This document shows positions 1 to 8,432 of a DNA stretch of 35,697 nt, one piece after another. The number at the start of each line of letters is the position of its first letter. Within the stretch, counting starts at the first letter, position 1. The notes under the pieces were generated by a model that made no database searches, was not told where the DNA came from, and worked only from the letters and a program-made list of their open reading frames with translations. The stretch is from positions 1 to 35,697 of the forward strand of contig CABYBP010000009.1 of NCBI GenBank assembly GCA_902517315.1, written 5' to 3'. The stretch comes from an uncultured Alphaproteobacteria bacterium. Lineage in GTDB: Bacteria > Pseudomonadota > Alphaproteobacteria > HIMB59 > GCA-002718135. Both the position numbers and the translations under genes were made by a program.

Positions 1-237
1 CAAAAACATCTTGGTTCCATCGGTATTAAAAGCGAGACCGGTAGGACCAGTCTCTTGACCTGAAACATCAAAACTATCGACAAAACTTGCTGTTGAAACA
101 TCAAAGCCAGTGGACAAAGTATATTCATGAACATCGTTTCCACTATAACCAACCACAAACATTTTGGTTCCATCAGTATTGAAAGCAAGACCAGTGGGAG
201 AACTATCTTGACTCTGAATACTAAAACTATCGACAAA
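1..237 (-). repeat. 51-residue tandem repeat (beta-propeller-like) in the adhesin gene
   Basis: Units start at residue 803 (bases 237 to 85) and residue 854 (base 84 leftwards, cut by the edge). Each begins FVDSF and contains PTGLAFNTDGTKMF. The first unit continues with VVGYSGNDVHEYTLSTGFDVSTA. The DNA of the two units is also closely similar. The sequence style resembles blades of a secreted beta-propeller. More copies probably follow to the left. Confidence 0.75.
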
Positions 238-2643
238 AGTTGCAGTTGCAGCACTTTCTTGTCCTGTTCTAATTCCTGTAATGGTTAAACTTGCACTTGC
301 ATCAGCATCTGAGTCACTATGGGAGCTGGAGCTTGTATCCATCACATCACCAGTGTGTTCACCCGTAGCATCATAAGATCCTGAAACATTAGCATTATCG
401 CCATTTGAAACTGTTAAAGTACTGCCTTCCGCAATTAATCCTTCATCATTTTGCGCAACTGGAGTGTCATTGGCCCCTAGTACATAAATTCTTATTACCC
501 CCGTATCGGTGTCTGTGTTATCGCTGACAGTATAGTTAAAATAATCCGAAACAGTATCTCCCACATCCAAGGCGTCTGCTGCATCTTGGTTTGCTACATA
601 CGTATAAGAACCATCAGCAGCTAGTGTGAGCTGACCATATGTACCAGTTAGGGCAGAGCCTATGGATCCTGCGGTACCGGATCCTTCCGTTGAGCCTGTT
701 CGAATAGCAGTGATCGTATGCGTAGGAGAAGCGTCAGGATCTGTGTCGTTTGCAGAAATATCTCCTGAGTGTTCATCATGCGTGTCGTAAGAACCAGAAA
801 GATTTTGACTTTCTCCGTTTGTGACAGTGAGCGTAGCATCTTCTGTTACAACACCGAAGTCATCAACCGCAGTGACATCATCGTTAATACCTATAACAGT
901 AATTGTAATGACAGCAGTATCAGTCGCTGCCCCGTCACTAACAGTGTAATTAAAATAATCATAAACTGTATCACCTGCATCAAGTGCATCAGCAGCTGAT
1001 TGATTTGCGGCATATGAATAAGAACCATTAGAATTAAGAGTGAGTTGACCGTATGTCCCTGTTAAAGCAGAACCCACAGTACCAGCTGAACCTGATCCTT
1101 CTGATGAACCTAATCGAACTGCTGTCACTGTTAATGTATCACTGTCAGCATCGGTATCATAATGAGTGGTGGAGCTTGTATCAATGACATCTCCTGAATG
1201 TTCCCCTGTAGCATCATATGATCCTGTGACATTCGCATTGGCGCCATTACTTACAGACAGAGTACTATCTTCAGCAATCACACCTACATCGTTTCGTGCA
1301 ACTGGCTCAGTATTACTAACTTCTGTAAACACTCTGATTGTATCACCGTGTTTTGCAGAATTATTAAAACCTACATATAAGGTGTTGGAGTCTGTATCGA
1401 CACCAAACCAATCATTTTTATATTTTTGATCTCCATCCATAGGTTTAGAATTAATTGTAATATTGGTACCCCAATTTGTTTTAAGTTTTTCTGTACTAAA
1501 GGCGTTTTGACTTGAACTACCGTGCTCCGAAATAGTTTGATAAGTCGCTCCACTTTTATCAACACCTGAATACTCAATAATATTTTCCATGTTAAACCAA
1601 ATACCTTTGATCTCTCCATCAAAAGTAATTGATCTAACAGTTGTTCTGCCTGAACTCTCAGATGCATAAATTAAATATGAGTTTATGGGAGCAGAAGAAG
1701 AAGCAGTAAATGATGTTCTGTTTTGACTTATGTCAGGTCCAGCAGTATCCGTACCACTATTGCTTTCTTCAAAACCATTACTAGTAATACTTTGATTATA
1801 AGATGTGAGAGTGCCAGAAGTTATTTCTCTTTCATAAGCTATTACATAAGGTTGATTTCCATCAGAGTGAGCACTTGCAGACGAAGCAGTATTTGCTGCG
1901 GACTGTCCAGCTCGTAAATTAGTTCCTGATTCAACAACAAAACCACTACTTGATGTAACACCAGTTAATGTAACTAAAGATGAATTGTAATGATTGACCT
2001 CTAAATTTTTTGCTTCAATAATACCTCTTTCAACTTCTAATAACCAATCACCACCCTCACCAGTAATATCATCAGATGCCGCAATATCTGCTTGGGTAAT
2101 ATTTCCAATTTGCTGAACAAAAAGTTTTCCTTGTTCACCTTTAGCTAAATTACAACCATAAAAAAGTATATCACCGTCTTTTGTTAAGCTTTCGCCAATT
2201 GATTCAAGATTGCTTTTAAAAGAATTTATTGTTTCGGCATTTAATACAGAGTTCCCTAATACAACCTGACCTACATTTGCATGACCAACAATATGAATTG
2301 CATTTACATCAGTTTGGTTACTTAATACGTCTTGAATTTTTACAAAACCATTTTCATGAGTATCAATTAAGTAAATTGATTTTGAAACATCAATAGAGTT
2401 AACAATTGTTTGATAATCATCAACACCTTTATCAATAAAAACAATTTCTTTTTTGGTATCTTTATTTTTTAATAATATTTCAACACTATCATTTTGATTA
2501 ATATCATTTTGAATTTGCGATGTATTTTGATTTTCAAGTTGATCTAGAGTTTCAGCTCCAGTAAAAATAGCCGCTCCATCAAACATGATCCTAGGCTCTA
2601 AAACCTGAAATTTTAATGAAGAAGTATTATTATAGGTTCCCAT
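1..2643 (-). CDS. Giant DUF4347/VCBS-repeat secreted adhesin-like protein, 3' part off the left edge
   Basis: An open frame of 881 codons without a stop runs from ATG 2643-2641 to base 1, so this is only the N-terminal part. Residues 14-25 carry a LEPRIMFDGAA motif typical of the start of DUF4347 proteins. Residues ~65-213 fit DUF4347: IHIVGHANVGQVVLG at 116-130, GDILFYGCNLAKG at 157-169, then AASDDITG and GGDWLLE. Residues ~222-440 match nothing I recognise. From ~446 come VCBS-type cadherin-like units of about 140 residues, and from ~803 a 51-residue repeat. There is no Sec signal peptide, as expected for type I secretion, where the signal is C-terminal and would lie outside the window. The likely role is a surface or extracellular adhesin. 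The gene is divergent from a TolC-like gene, its probable exit channel. Its codons are visibly less AT-biased than those of the core genes to the right. Family call is solid; exact function is inferred. Confidence 0.88.
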   Translation of the reverse strand, partial: MGTYNNTSSLKFQVLEPRIMFDGAAIFTGAETLDQLENQNTSQIQNDINQNDSVEILLKNKDTKKEIVFIDKGVDDYQTIVNSIDVSKSIYLIDTHENGFVKIQDVLSNQTDVNAIHIVGHANVGQVVLGNSVLNAETINSFKSNLESIGESLTKDGDILFYGCNLAKGEQGKLFVQQIGNITQADIAASDDITGEGGDWLLEVERGIIEAKNLEVNHYNSSLVTLTGVTSSSGFVVESGTNLRAGQSAANTASSASAHSDGNQPYVIAYEREITSGTLTSYNQSITSNGFEESNSGTDTAGPDISQNRTSFTASSSAPINSYLIYASESSGRTTVRSITFDGEIKGIWFNMENIIEYSGVDKSGATYQTISEHGSSSQNAFSTEKLKTNWGTNITINSKPMDGDQKYKNDWFGVDTDSNTLYVGFNNSAKHGDTIRVFTEVSNTEPVARNDVGVIAEDSTLSVSNGANANVTGSYDATGEHSGDVIDTSSTTHYDTDADSDTLTVTAVRLGSSEGSGSAGTVGSALTGTYGQLTLNSNGSYSYAANQSAADALDAGDTVYDYFNYTVSDGAATDTAVITITVIGINDDVTAVDDFGVVTEDATLTVTNGESQNLSGSYDTHDEHSGDISANDTDPDASPTHTITAIRTGSTEGSGTAGSIGSALTGTYGQLTLAADGSYTYVANQDAADALDVGDTVSDYFNYTVSDNTDTDTGVIRIYVLGANDTPVAQNDEGLIAEGSTLTVSNGDNANVSGSYDATGEHTGDVMDTSSSSHSDSDADASASLTITGIRTGQESAATATFVDSFSIQSQDSSPTGLAFNTDGTKMFVVGYSGNDVHEYTLSTGFDVSTASFVDSFDVSGQETGPTGLAFNTDGTKMFL
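244..1308 (-). repeat. VCBS/cadherin-like repeats inside the adhesin gene
   Basis: Three tandem units encode residues ~446-590, ~591-725 and ~726-800. Each starts with a V-A-x-N/D-D-x-G-x-I/V-x-E motif, then T-L-S/T-V-S/T-N-G and GSYD-x-x-x-EH-S/T-GD. Full units end with TGTYGQLTL, GSY-S/T-Y and DYFNYTVSD. The third unit breaks off after about 75 residues and gives way to a different repeat. Confidence 0.85.
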
Positions 2644-2888
2644 AAATAAAAATATATTAATGGGTCTTTTTTTTATGAGGGTTTTGACCGACCTACACCT
2701 TATTATAAGTAAATAGGCCAAAAAAGTCTAACTTTTTTTAGGATAATCAATCGAAAAATTTCAATAAATTAAGTTTTTTTTTAATAAATAAAAAAAAATA
2801 GAAAATACAATAAAGTCCTAGTAATTTTTAATAATTAAATTCTTTTCAATAAAAAAATTTATGATAATTCAATTTCTCTTTTAAGGTT
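2644..2888. other. AT-rich divergent intergenic region (adhesin / TolC-like)
   Basis: About 245 bases lie between two divergent starts, with long A and T runs and no ORF or RNA I can recognise. It must hold the promoters of both genes. No single -35/-10 pair stands out from the AT background. Confidence 0.5.
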
Positions 2889-4790
2889 ATGGGAAATTTT
2901 AATTATAAATTAGAATATATAAAAAAAGACTATAAAAAGTTTTATTTAAAATTATTTATTTCTGTTTGCTTGTTGTTGTTTATTCTGAGTTGTGGAAGCA
3001 GAACACCTACTGGTTTAGATCAAGAAACAATTAAATCTCAATCACAAAAAGATTATGATGAATTAAAGGCTAGCTCAGAGAATATTGTAAAAGAAATAGA
3101 TTTATACCAAGCTATTGCCATTGGAATTAAACATAATCGAAATCTTCGTATTCAAATGATGGAGTCTGCTCTGAGTCAAGGTCAGATTGATGTTGTTAAA
3201 TTTGATATGCTTCCTCAATTTGCTGCTAGTGCTGGATATAAACATTTAAGTCAATTTCCTGGTTCAACGAGTTTAGCAATTAGTGATAGAGAAACAGGGC
3301 CTGCTGAATTAGGAGATGATCCTTCTTACACTATCTCATCTGAAAGAAGACAAAGAACAGGTGAATATGGCTTTACTTGGAATGCTCTTGATTTTGGATT
3401 ATCTTATGTTCGTGCAGGTCAACAAGCAGATCGTTATTTAATCTCCAAAGAGTTAAAAAGAAAAGCTGTTCAAAATTTAACAAGGGAAATCATATATGCT
3501 TATTGGAAAACAATATCAGCTGATTATCTTTTAGATCAGATCAATCCTTTAATGGAGAAAGTTAATTCTGCTTTGGAAGATATGGAGTATATTGAAACTC
3601 TACTATTATCTTCTCCCATGGATGCTCTACTCTATCAAAAAGAATTACTTGATGTAGCACAAATTCTTGACACACAACAACGCGCTCTAATGGATGCAAG
3701 AGTTGAGTTAGCTGGTTTAATGGGGTTACTTCCAGATGAAGATTATGTTCTCGTTCCTACAGCTCAACCGCTAACAGAACTTCGAATGGATCTTAAAAAA
3801 CAAGAAGAGACAGCTTTATTTTCTCGACCTGAATTATTAGAAGTAGCATATCAGGAAAGAGTAAACTCTAAAGAAGCAAGAGCTCGTATGTTATCCCTTT
3901 TTCCATCATTAAGATTTGATGCAAACTGGACTTATGACTCCAATAAATATTTATACAATAAAAACAATTTTGAATATGGTGCTTTACTAGGTGTAAATCT
4001 TTTAAATGTTTTTCAGTTAGGTAATAATAGTGAGATCAATGAATTAAATGAAAAAATTATAAAAGAACAACGTTTAGCATTATCGATGACTATTTTATCT
4101 CAAGTTCATATTGCGAATATTAATTATGCTCAGACTTTAAGAGAATATAGTAATGCTAGACAATATTTAGAGGTATCTCAAAGAATTAATGATCTTATTT
4201 CCAATGCACAAAAAATATCACGTTTTGGCGAACTGGAAATAATTCGTGAAGAAGCTAGTTTGCTTGTGGCAAAATTAAGAAACGATATAGCATTTGCTGA
4301 ATTGCAGTACAGCTTAGGCTCTTTATACTCCTCTGTCGGCATGAATTTTGTTCCAAACAACGCACTTGAAATGAATGAAAAGGATTTGGCTAAAGCCGTT
4401 GAAGATAATCTTAATAGATGGACCAAAAAATATACAGCTTTGGTCGTGGAACCACTAAATGAACAGAGCCCGACACTAAAGCAACTAAAATCTAATGATA
4501 ATTTAGTTGCCTATTCCTCTCTTAGTGGAGGAGGTTTTATATTTAAATACAGTACTGAAACATTTTATCTAGAAGGCAAAGGGAGAACACGTTATCATGC
4601 TAAGCTTGCTGATGGAAATCCGCTACCATCATGGCTAGCACTGCTTCCCTCTACAAATAGTTTTGTAGGTATACCTATTGAGTCATTTGGTTCGCTTGAT
4701 ATTCGTTTAACTGCTAGTAATGATGTTGTTAGCGTTGATGATGTCTTTACGCTTACTTGGGATTTAACAACAGCAGATTTATCTCTTTAA
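2889..4790 (+). CDS. TolC-family outer-membrane lipoprotein with C-terminal cadherin-like (CADG) domain
   Basis: A 633-residue outer-membrane efflux/secretion factor. A hydrophobic segment at ~21-34 ends in a lipobox (FILSC, Cys35), so the mature protein is probably lipidated. Residues ~60-480 have the long amphipathic helices and short strands of TolC (OEP) proteins, for example LYQAIAIGIKHNRNLRIQM near the start and FSRPELLEVAYQERV in the second half. The family is usually ~450-500 residues. The surplus here is a C-terminal domain (~545-633) reading YHAKLADGNPLPSWLALLP, FVGIP, LTASN and VSVDDVFTLTWDL, which is the He_PIG/CADG cadherin-like pattern. An AAGG precedes the ATG. The gene is divergent from the DUF4347/VCBS adhesin, so I infer it is that protein's type I secretion exit. 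No ABC ATPase or HlyD-type adaptor is in view. Confidence 0.85.
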   Translation: MGNFNYKLEYIKKDYKKFYLKLFISVCLLLFILSCGSRTPTGLDQETIKSQSQKDYDELKASSENIVKEIDLYQAIAIGIKHNRNLRIQMMESALSQGQIDVVKFDMLPQFAASAGYKHLSQFPGSTSLAISDRETGPAELGDDPSYTISSERRQRTGEYGFTWNALDFGLSYVRAGQQADRYLISKELKRKAVQNLTREIIYAYWKTISADYLLDQINPLMEKVNSALEDMEYIETLLLSSPMDALLYQKELLDVAQILDTQQRALMDARVELAGLMGLLPDEDYVLVPTAQPLTELRMDLKKQEETALFSRPELLEVAYQERVNSKEARARMLSLFPSLRFDANWTYDSNKYLYNKNNFEYGALLGVNLLNVFQLGNNSEINELNEKIIKEQRLALSMTILSQVHIANINYAQTLREYSNARQYLEVSQRINDLISNAQKISRFGELEIIREEASLLVAKLRNDIAFAELQYSLGSLYSSVGMNFVPNNALEMNEKDLAKAVEDNLNRWTKKYTALVVEPLNEQSPTLKQLKSNDNLVAYSSLSGGGFIFKYSTETFYLEGKGRTRYHAKLADGNPLPSWLALLPSTNSFVGIPIESFGSLDIRLTASNDVVSVDDVFTLTWDLTTADLSL

Positions 4791-4800
4791 TTTTTTATAT

Positions 4801-5823
4801 TTAAAGCGTATTTTTTATTTTAGATGCTATATCACTAGGAACCCAAGTTTCCCATTCAGAATAATTTTTTAAATAATACTTTGCAGTTTCTTCTAAATTA
4901 CCATCTGAAATATCAACATAATATGCCAAAAGATTATTAACAACAGAAGTTGTAATTGTGTAAGAATTTGCAAAAGATATAATATTAGAATTATTATTAT
5001 AAAAATTACCTGTAGCTAACTTTGTAAGAGCCATATCCTTGTATTCGTTTGCACAAGATGACTCGTAGGCATTAGTACCATAAATTTTTATGTTATCTAC
5101 GACAACCATCATACTATCCCAGCATGCTTTATCATAGGACGTTTCAGATAAACGAACCATATCAATTTCAGGCTTTCCCATTAAGCTGGTTGGAGTGTAA
5201 TAGTATGTTATTATGGGTTTACCATTTGCAAAAGCATCTATAATTGTTTTATCTAATCCAGAAGCGGTACCTGGATCATACAAATTATAAAGATCACCAA
5301 GACCGTACTCCATAATTTTTACGTAATTGATTGTGTAACAAGTCCAACCAAAAATGCAGCTAATAATTCTTCCTTTAGTAGGATCTTCTGGATCTTTAAA
5401 TAATTCCCAAATATTAGATTTTTTAAGATCCTCAACACTTGTGATATCATAAGTTTCAGAAGTCACTCTATCAATAAAGAAAGCTTGTTCTGATGCTGGC
5501 GTATTAACACCTAAATCAACTAAATTACCAGAAGCTAATTCAGGATCAATTAATGCAACATTATTATCAGTCCAGTGCTCAAAAATAATATCAATTTTAT
5601 TATCAATTAATGCTGCCAAGATAGGATTTGTTCTACCCTTAATTATTTTAACATTACAATCATATCCATTTTCTAGAATATAAGAGGCTATTACTGAGTG
5701 TATGTTAGCACTATCCCAGTCAAATGATCCAATTTTTACTGAACAAGCACTTATAGAAAAAGAGTGTAAGCTGAATAAAGATAACACCGATAAGAATAGA
5801 AATAATTTTTTAATCAAATTCAT
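4801..5823 (-). CDS. Glycine betaine/proline-type ABC transporter substrate-binding protein (OpuAC/ProX-like)
   Basis: A 340-residue periplasmic binding protein. Residues 1-26 form a signal peptide. The OpuAC domain follows (VKIGSFDWDSANIHSVIA, then IDIIFEHW, and ITYYYTPTSLMGKPEIDMVRL). Proteins of this family bind betaine, choline or related quaternary amines for an ABC importer. Cys27 right at the mature start and Cys56 (NGYDC) probably form the disulfide seen in related alphaproteobacterial proteins, so I read the ISAC stretch as ordinary signal cleavage and not as a lipobox. No permease or ATPase gene is next to it. It converges with the TolC-like gene with only 10 bases between stops, and no clear terminator is visible there. 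The ligand cannot be told from sequence alone. Confidence 0.85.
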   Translation of the reverse strand: MNLIKKLFLFLSVLSLFSLHSFSISACSVKIGSFDWDSANIHSVIASYILENGYDCNVKIIKGRTNPILAALIDNKIDIIFEHWTDNNVALIDPELASGNLVDLGVNTPASEQAFFIDRVTSETYDITSVEDLKKSNIWELFKDPEDPTKGRIISCIFGWTCYTINYVKIMEYGLGDLYNLYDPGTASGLDKTIIDAFANGKPIITYYYTPTSLMGKPEIDMVRLSETSYDKACWDSMMVVVDNIKIYGTNAYESSCANEYKDMALTKLATGNFYNNNSNIISFANSYTITTSVVNNLLAYYVDISDGNLEETAKYYLKNYSEWETWVPSDIASKIKNTL

Positions 5824-5919
5824 AATTGCTCATCCAAATATTTGAATTTATATCTTTCATTTAAAAATTTTTAAAGATTTTTTTAAGATTGTATCAAATG
5901 ATAAAGTAATTGAAAATAT

Positions 5920-5995
5920 TGGTGCCCAGGGGCGGAATCGAACCACCGACACAGGGATTTTCAGTCCCTTGCTCTACCAACTGAGCTACCTGGGC
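5920..5995 (-). tRNA. tRNA-Phe (GAA), CCA encoded
   Basis: The minus strand folds as a full cloverleaf: acceptor GCCCAGG/CCTGGGC, D arm GCTC/GAGC, anticodon stem AGGGA/TCCCT with loop CTGAAAA (anticodon GAA), T arm GGTGG/CCGCC with loop TTCGATT, then discriminator A and an encoded CCA (5922-5920). It lies directly downstream of yacG, a linkage common in alphaproteobacteria. Confidence 0.97.
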
Positions 5996-6047
5996 ACAAG
6001 ACATCAGATAAAGTATTTATAATTAAATTCAATTAAAAATAGAAAAA

Positions 6048-6227
6048 TTAATCAGATTTTATTTGCAGCCCATGTTCATCAGTTAGCCATTTCATCAAAT
6101 CAAGACTAGCACATTTTTTTGAACAAAAAGGTATAAAAGGTTCTTTAGAAACTTTTTTACACGTAGGACATTTTGATTTTTTTTTTAAAGAAATGATATT
6201 ATTTTTTTTAGATTTTCTTACTTCCAT
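6048..6227 (-). CDS. yacG: YacG-like small zinc-ribbon protein (DNA gyrase inhibitor family)
   Basis: A 59-residue protein. Its zinc ribbon has two cysteine pairs: CPTC at 20-23 and CSKKC at 35-39, the second within PFCSKKC. DLMKWL follows, matching the YacG pattern (PFCS..C...DL..WL). In E. coli YacG binds zinc and inhibits DNA gyrase. The N-terminal ~18 residues are a lysine-rich extension. The start codon overlaps the end of infA (ATG at 6227-6225, infA stop at 6220-6218), so translation is coupled. The gene order infA-yacG-tRNA-Phe supports the call. The protein is below the length that automatic callers often accept. Confidence 0.88.
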   Translation of the reverse strand: MEVRKSKKNNIISLKKKSKCPTCKKVSKEPFIPFCSKKCASLDLMKWLTDEHGLQIKSD

Positions 6228-6436
6228 CTAAAAGTAATTCTGCCTTTGGTTAAATCATATGGTGTCATTTCTACTGTAACTTTATCACCAGCTAATACTC
6301 TAATTCTATTTTTTCTCATTTTACCTGATGAGTGAGCTAGAATTTCATGATCATTTTCTAATTTTACTTTAAACATCGCATTTGGAAGAAGTTCTAATAC
6401 AACTCCTTGAAATTCAATTGATCCTTCTTTAGGCAT
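6218..6436 (-). CDS. infA: Translation initiation factor IF-1
   Basis: A 72-residue protein of standard length with the S1-like OB fold of IF-1: [18 protein letters not shown], then [19 protein letters not shown], and the C-terminal [15 protein letters not shown]-1 binds the 30S A site during initiation. The gene lies between hisD and yacG in the core minus-strand block, with a 24-base gap after it towards hisD. Nothing is unusual apart from its stop overlapping the yacG start. Confidence 0.98.
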   Translation of the reverse strand: MPKEGSIEFQGVVLELLPNAMFKVKLENDHEILAHSSGKMRKNRIRVLAGDKVTVEMTPYDLTKGRITFRWK

Positions 6437-6460
6437 ATTTTTAATTGCTTATAGTAAAAA

Positions 6461-7741
6461 TTATTTCTTTTGTCTAATTTTAACTGATAATTTATGTCCA
6501 TCTAAACCTTCAAGTCCAGACATATTTTGCGTATCCTCTGAGAGAGTATTAAAAGATTTTTTATTCATATCAACAACAGAGTTCCTTTTCATAAAATCTA
6601 AAACACCTAATCCTGATGAAAATTTTGCAGCTCCAGATGTAGGTAATACATGATTAGTTCCTACAATATAATCACCAAAAGCCTCGACTGAATACTCACC
6701 TAAAAAAATACCACCTGCATTATTTATCTTTGGTAATAATTTTTTATAATTAGATATGTGTAAGTGTAAATGTTCTGGTGCAATAAAATTTATAATTTCT
6801 ACAGCAAGTTCTATATTGTCAACCAAAACGATGATGCCATTATTTTTAAAACTTTTCTCAATTATTTTCTTTTTTAGTAAATCTTTCTTAATTTTTTTAA
6901 TTGAATTTAAGACTTTAGTTACAAAATTTTTATCGTCTGTAATTAAAATTGACTGTGCATTTTCATCATGTTCTGCTTGAGCTATTAAGTCAGAGGCTAC
7001 CCAATCTGGATTATTTTTATTATTAGCAACAACAATTATTTCTGATGGGCCTGCAAGTAAATCTATTCCTACTTTTCCATATAATTGCTTTTTAGCTTCT
7101 GCTACATATGCATTGCCAGGTCCAAAAATTTTGTTAACTGGTTTAATTGTTTGGGTACCAAATGTTAGTGCACTAATAGCTTGAGCACCTCCTATAAAGT
7201 ATGTTTCTTTAATACCTAATTCTTTAATTAATTTTATAAAATAAGGATTAATTGATTTAGTGGGTGGAGTTATACAAACAATTCTTTTAACTCCAGCTAT
7301 TATTGCTGGTACTGCGTTCATAATTAAAGATGAAGGATAAAAAGCCTTTCCTCCAGGTACGTACAAACCAACTGAATCTATAGGCTTCCATACAGATTTC
7401 AATATTGCACCATTATTATTAAAGACAATATTTTTAGGTAATTGTTGTTTATGAAATGATGAAATATTTTTTATAGCTTTTTTAAAACTATTAAATATTC
7501 GAGGCTCAACTTTAGTTTGTATTTTTATTTTAGATAAATCTAAACTAAGATCATTTTTACTAATTTTAACTTTATCAAATTTTAAAGCGTATTTAATGAG
7601 AGATTTATCACCATTTTTTTTGACATCATTAATAATTTTTTTTACATCAACTTGAATTGATTTACTTGATAATGAATTTCTTTTTTCAATTATTGTTTGA
7701 AGTTGGTTATAAAAATTTTTGTTAAATTTTATTATTTTCAT
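6461..7741 (-). CDS. hisD: Histidinol dehydrogenase
   Basis: A 426-residue enzyme of normal length that catalyses the last two steps of histidine synthesis (L-histidinol to L-histidine, NAD- and Zn-dependent). Visible signatures are SVGLYVPGGKAFYPSSLIMN, the family stretch beginning GPGNAYVAEAK and continuing IDLLAGPSEI, the Gln and His zinc-ligand segment AQAEHDENAQ, the catalytic Glu-His in IAPEHLHLH, and TNHVLPTSGAAKFSSGLGV. It overlaps the hisG stop by 4 bases (ATGA), so the two are translationally coupled. The split of murA-hisG-hisD-infA matches alphaproteobacterial synteny. No other his genes lie in the window. Confidence 0.98.
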   Translation of the reverse strand: MKIIKFNKNFYNQLQTIIEKRNSLSSKSIQVDVKKIINDVKKNGDKSLIKYALKFDKVKISKNDLSLDLSKIKIQTKVEPRIFNSFKKAIKNISSFHKQQLPKNIVFNNNGAILKSVWKPIDSVGLYVPGGKAFYPSSLIMNAVPAIIAGVKRIVCITPPTKSINPYFIKLIKELGIKETYFIGGAQAISALTFGTQTIKPVNKIFGPGNAYVAEAKKQLYGKVGIDLLAGPSEIIVVANNKNNPDWVASDLIAQAEHDENAQSILITDDKNFVTKVLNSIKKIKKDLLKKKIIEKSFKNNGIIVLVDNIELAVEIINFIAPEHLHLHISNYKKLLPKINNAGGIFLGEYSVEAFGDYIVGTNHVLPTSGAAKFSSGLGVLDFMKRNSVVDMNKKSFNTLSEDTQNMSGLEGLDGHKLSVKIRQKK

Positions 7742-8385
7742 TTTACAAAAGTACCTATTTCAGAAATAATTTTTGAAACCTCATTCATATTTGTCTTATA
7801 AGCTGATCTATTGACAATTAATTTAGATTGAATTTTCATTATTTCTTCAATTTCAGTCAAACCGTTTTCTTTTAATGTTTTTCCAGTAGATACTAAATCT
7901 ACAATTCTCCTACACATATTTAAAGAGGGGGCTAATTCCATTGAGCCACTTAGTTTGATAATTTCTACTTGTATTCCCTTATTATAAAAAAATTTTTTAG
8001 TAATATTTGGGTATTTAGTTGCGATTCTTATATTGCTCCAGGTTTCTGGATCCTCTTTTTTTAATAAAGATTTCAGAGCAGCTACAGAAATTCTACAATG
8101 ACCAATATTTAAATCAAGAGGAGCATATATTTCTGAGTAATCAAATTCATTAATTACATCTTCACCAGCTATTCCTATTTGTGCAGCTCCAAATGCAACG
8201 AAAGTGCATGCATCAAAAGCTCTAACTTTGATATATTCAATATACCTTTTTTTGGATTTAAAAGTTAATTTTCTAGTATCTTTATCAAATAGCAAAGGGT
8301 CAGGAGCAAAACTTGTTTTCAGTAACAAGTTTTTACATTCTTTAGTAATTCTTCCTCTAGGAACTGCAATAACTATTTTTCTCAT
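7738..8385 (-). CDS. hisG: ATP phosphoribosyltransferase, short form
   Basis: A 215-residue catalytic subunit for the first step of histidine synthesis (ATP + PRPP to phosphoribosyl-ATP). It starts IVIAVPRGRITKECKNLL and contains AAQIGIAGEDVI and the PRPP-binding stretch near IVDLVSTGKTLKENGL. The C-terminal regulatory ACT-like domain of the ~300-residue long form is absent. This is therefore the short form, which by family knowledge works with HisZ, the regulatory subunit related to histidyl-tRNA synthetase; hisZ is not in the window. Its stop overlaps the hisD start, and a 47-base gap separates it from murA upstream. Confidence 0.96.
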   Translation of the reverse strand: MRKIVIAVPRGRITKECKNLLLKTSFAPDPLLFDKDTRKLTFKSKKRYIEYIKVRAFDACTFVAFGAAQIGIAGEDVINEFDYSEIYAPLDLNIGHCRISVAALKSLLKKEDPETWSNIRIATKYPNITKKFFYNKGIQVEIIKLSGSMELAPSLNMCRRIVDLVSTGKTLKENGLTEIEEIMKIQSKLIVNRSAYKTNMNEVSKIISEIGTFVK

Positions 8386-8432
8386 AAATTGCGGGCTTTT
8401 TATATTGTCATCAAAGAAAACACTAGAAAAAG

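Noticed and set aside
769..1917. Several plus-strand and one minus-strand ORFs of 60-100 codons inside the adhesin region
   Set aside because: They are out-of-frame shadows of the continuous 881-codon minus-strand frame, which has clear DUF4347 and VCBS domains.
5743..5823. Lipobox (ISAC) at the end of the signal peptide of the OpuAC-like protein
   Set aside because: The Cys is only two residues before the folded domain and can pair with Cys56 (NGYDC), a pattern of related periplasmic proteins; ordinary cleavage is more likely.
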